This document shows positions 4,803 to 5,186 of a DNA stretch of 5,186 nt, piece by piece. Position 1 is the first letter of the stretch. The number at the start of each line of letters is the position of its first letter. The notes under the pieces were generated by a model that did no database searches, was not told the DNA's origin, and saw only the letters and a list, made by a program, of their open reading frames with translations. Source of the stretch: an uncultured Eubacteriales bacterium (GTDB lineage: Bacteria; Bacillota; Clostridia; Oscillospirales; CAG-272); the NCBI GenBank assembly GCA_949286815.1, contig CASEEB010000154.1:1-5186 (forward strand), written 5' to 3'. The position numbers and the translations under genes are program-made.

Positions 4803-5186
4803 TTATTTCAGCTCAATAATGGATTCGTCCCACTTTTCGGGTTTTTCGTATCCCATGAGGTTGACCATAGTCGCCGCTACGTCGGAAAGCCCGAACTGTC
4901 CCTTGTCCTCTTTGACGGTATAATGCTCGCGCGCGGAGGTGTTGTCATATATAATACAGGGCACGGGGTTCAGGGTATGGCTTGTCTTGGCTTTCATTTT
5001 GCCGTCCTTGCCTACCTTGGGAGAACCGGTTTTTTTGTCGGTCTCAAACATTTCGTCGGCGTTTCCGTGGTCTGCCGTAATCACCGCCACTCCGCCGAGC
5101 CTGTCGATTACCGGAAGAATTCTTCCGATCTGAAGGTCAAGCGCTTCCACGGAGCAGCGTGTAGCCGCCAGATTTCCGGTGTGACC
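4803..5186 (-). CDS. gpmI: 2,3-bisphosphoglycerate-independent phosphoglycerate mutase, C-terminal part
   Basis: The last 127 codons of a cofactor-independent phosphoglycerate mutase, which interconverts 3- and 2-phosphoglycerate in glycolysis in the cytoplasm. The reading frame is open to the window edge and begins GHTGN, whose His is a metal ligand in this alkaline phosphatase superfamily enzyme. TADHGNADEM carries the Asp-His metal pair and SHTLNPVP the next metal-binding His. The end of the protein (GLSDVAATMVNLMGYEKPEKWDES) is typical. Between the last two motifs is a Lys/Gly-rich loop (DKKTGSPKVGKDGKMKAK), about ten residues longer than in Bacillus enzymes as I recall them, consistent with the longer family form. 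Family members run about 510-550 residues, so some three quarters, including the catalytic Ser, lies outside. A GTG at 5150 is internal, not a start. The gene is convergent with the export cassette and functionally unrelated. Confidence 0.95.
   Translation of the reverse strand, partial: GHTGNLAATRCSVEALDLQIGRILPVIDRLGGVAVITADHGNADEMFETDKKTGSPKVGKDGKMKAKTSHTLNPVPCIIYDNTSAREHYTVKEDKGQFGLSDVAATMVNLMGYEKPEKWDESIIELK

Overview
The window looks like part of a Gram-positive, Clostridia-type chromosome. The evidence is the strong AGGAGG ribosome binding sites, the SipW-type export genes, rho-independent terminators, and a phosphoglycerate mutase of the longer form common in gut clostridia. The taxonomic placement is inference; no marker gene allows finer assignment.

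Layout: 1-155 is a very AT-rich leader with inverted repeats and a poorly resolved promoter. Four plus-strand genes follow, probably one transcription unit: a small SipW-dependent secreted protein with TasA-like features (156-737), a large SipW-type signal peptidase with an added multi-pass membrane domain (773-1888), a two-pass DUF5305-type membrane protein with a Pro/Glu rod and a C-terminal soluble module (1918-3426), and a second, larger SipW-dependent secreted protein with an unrecognised C-terminal domain (3488-4663). A strong terminator (4687-4721), probably bidirectional, closes the unit. The 3' end of a convergent gpmI (glycolysis) occupies 4803-5186 on the minus strand and runs off the window.

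How the genes may work together: the two outer genes encode exported beta-rich proteins whose signal peptides end in nearly the same motif (GYAAI, one variable residue, DTL). The signal peptidase between them is the obvious processing enzyme. The DUF5305 protein would sit in the same membrane with a domain outside and a rod plus small domain inside. By analogy with tapA-sipW-tasA of Bacillus subtilis, this may be a dedicated surface-fibre or matrix export cassette. Neither secreted protein has an LPXTG signal or a C-terminal anchor, which fits release or polymerisation rather than sortase attachment.

The most striking unlisted signal is in the RNA. The Shine-Dalgarno sequence and start codon of the signal peptidase gene pair with an anti-Shine-Dalgarno sequence inside its own codons 17-22 (15 perfect pairs plus two G-U pairs). 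The last gene has a weaker structure of the same geometry over its start. This suggests translational control of the cassette.
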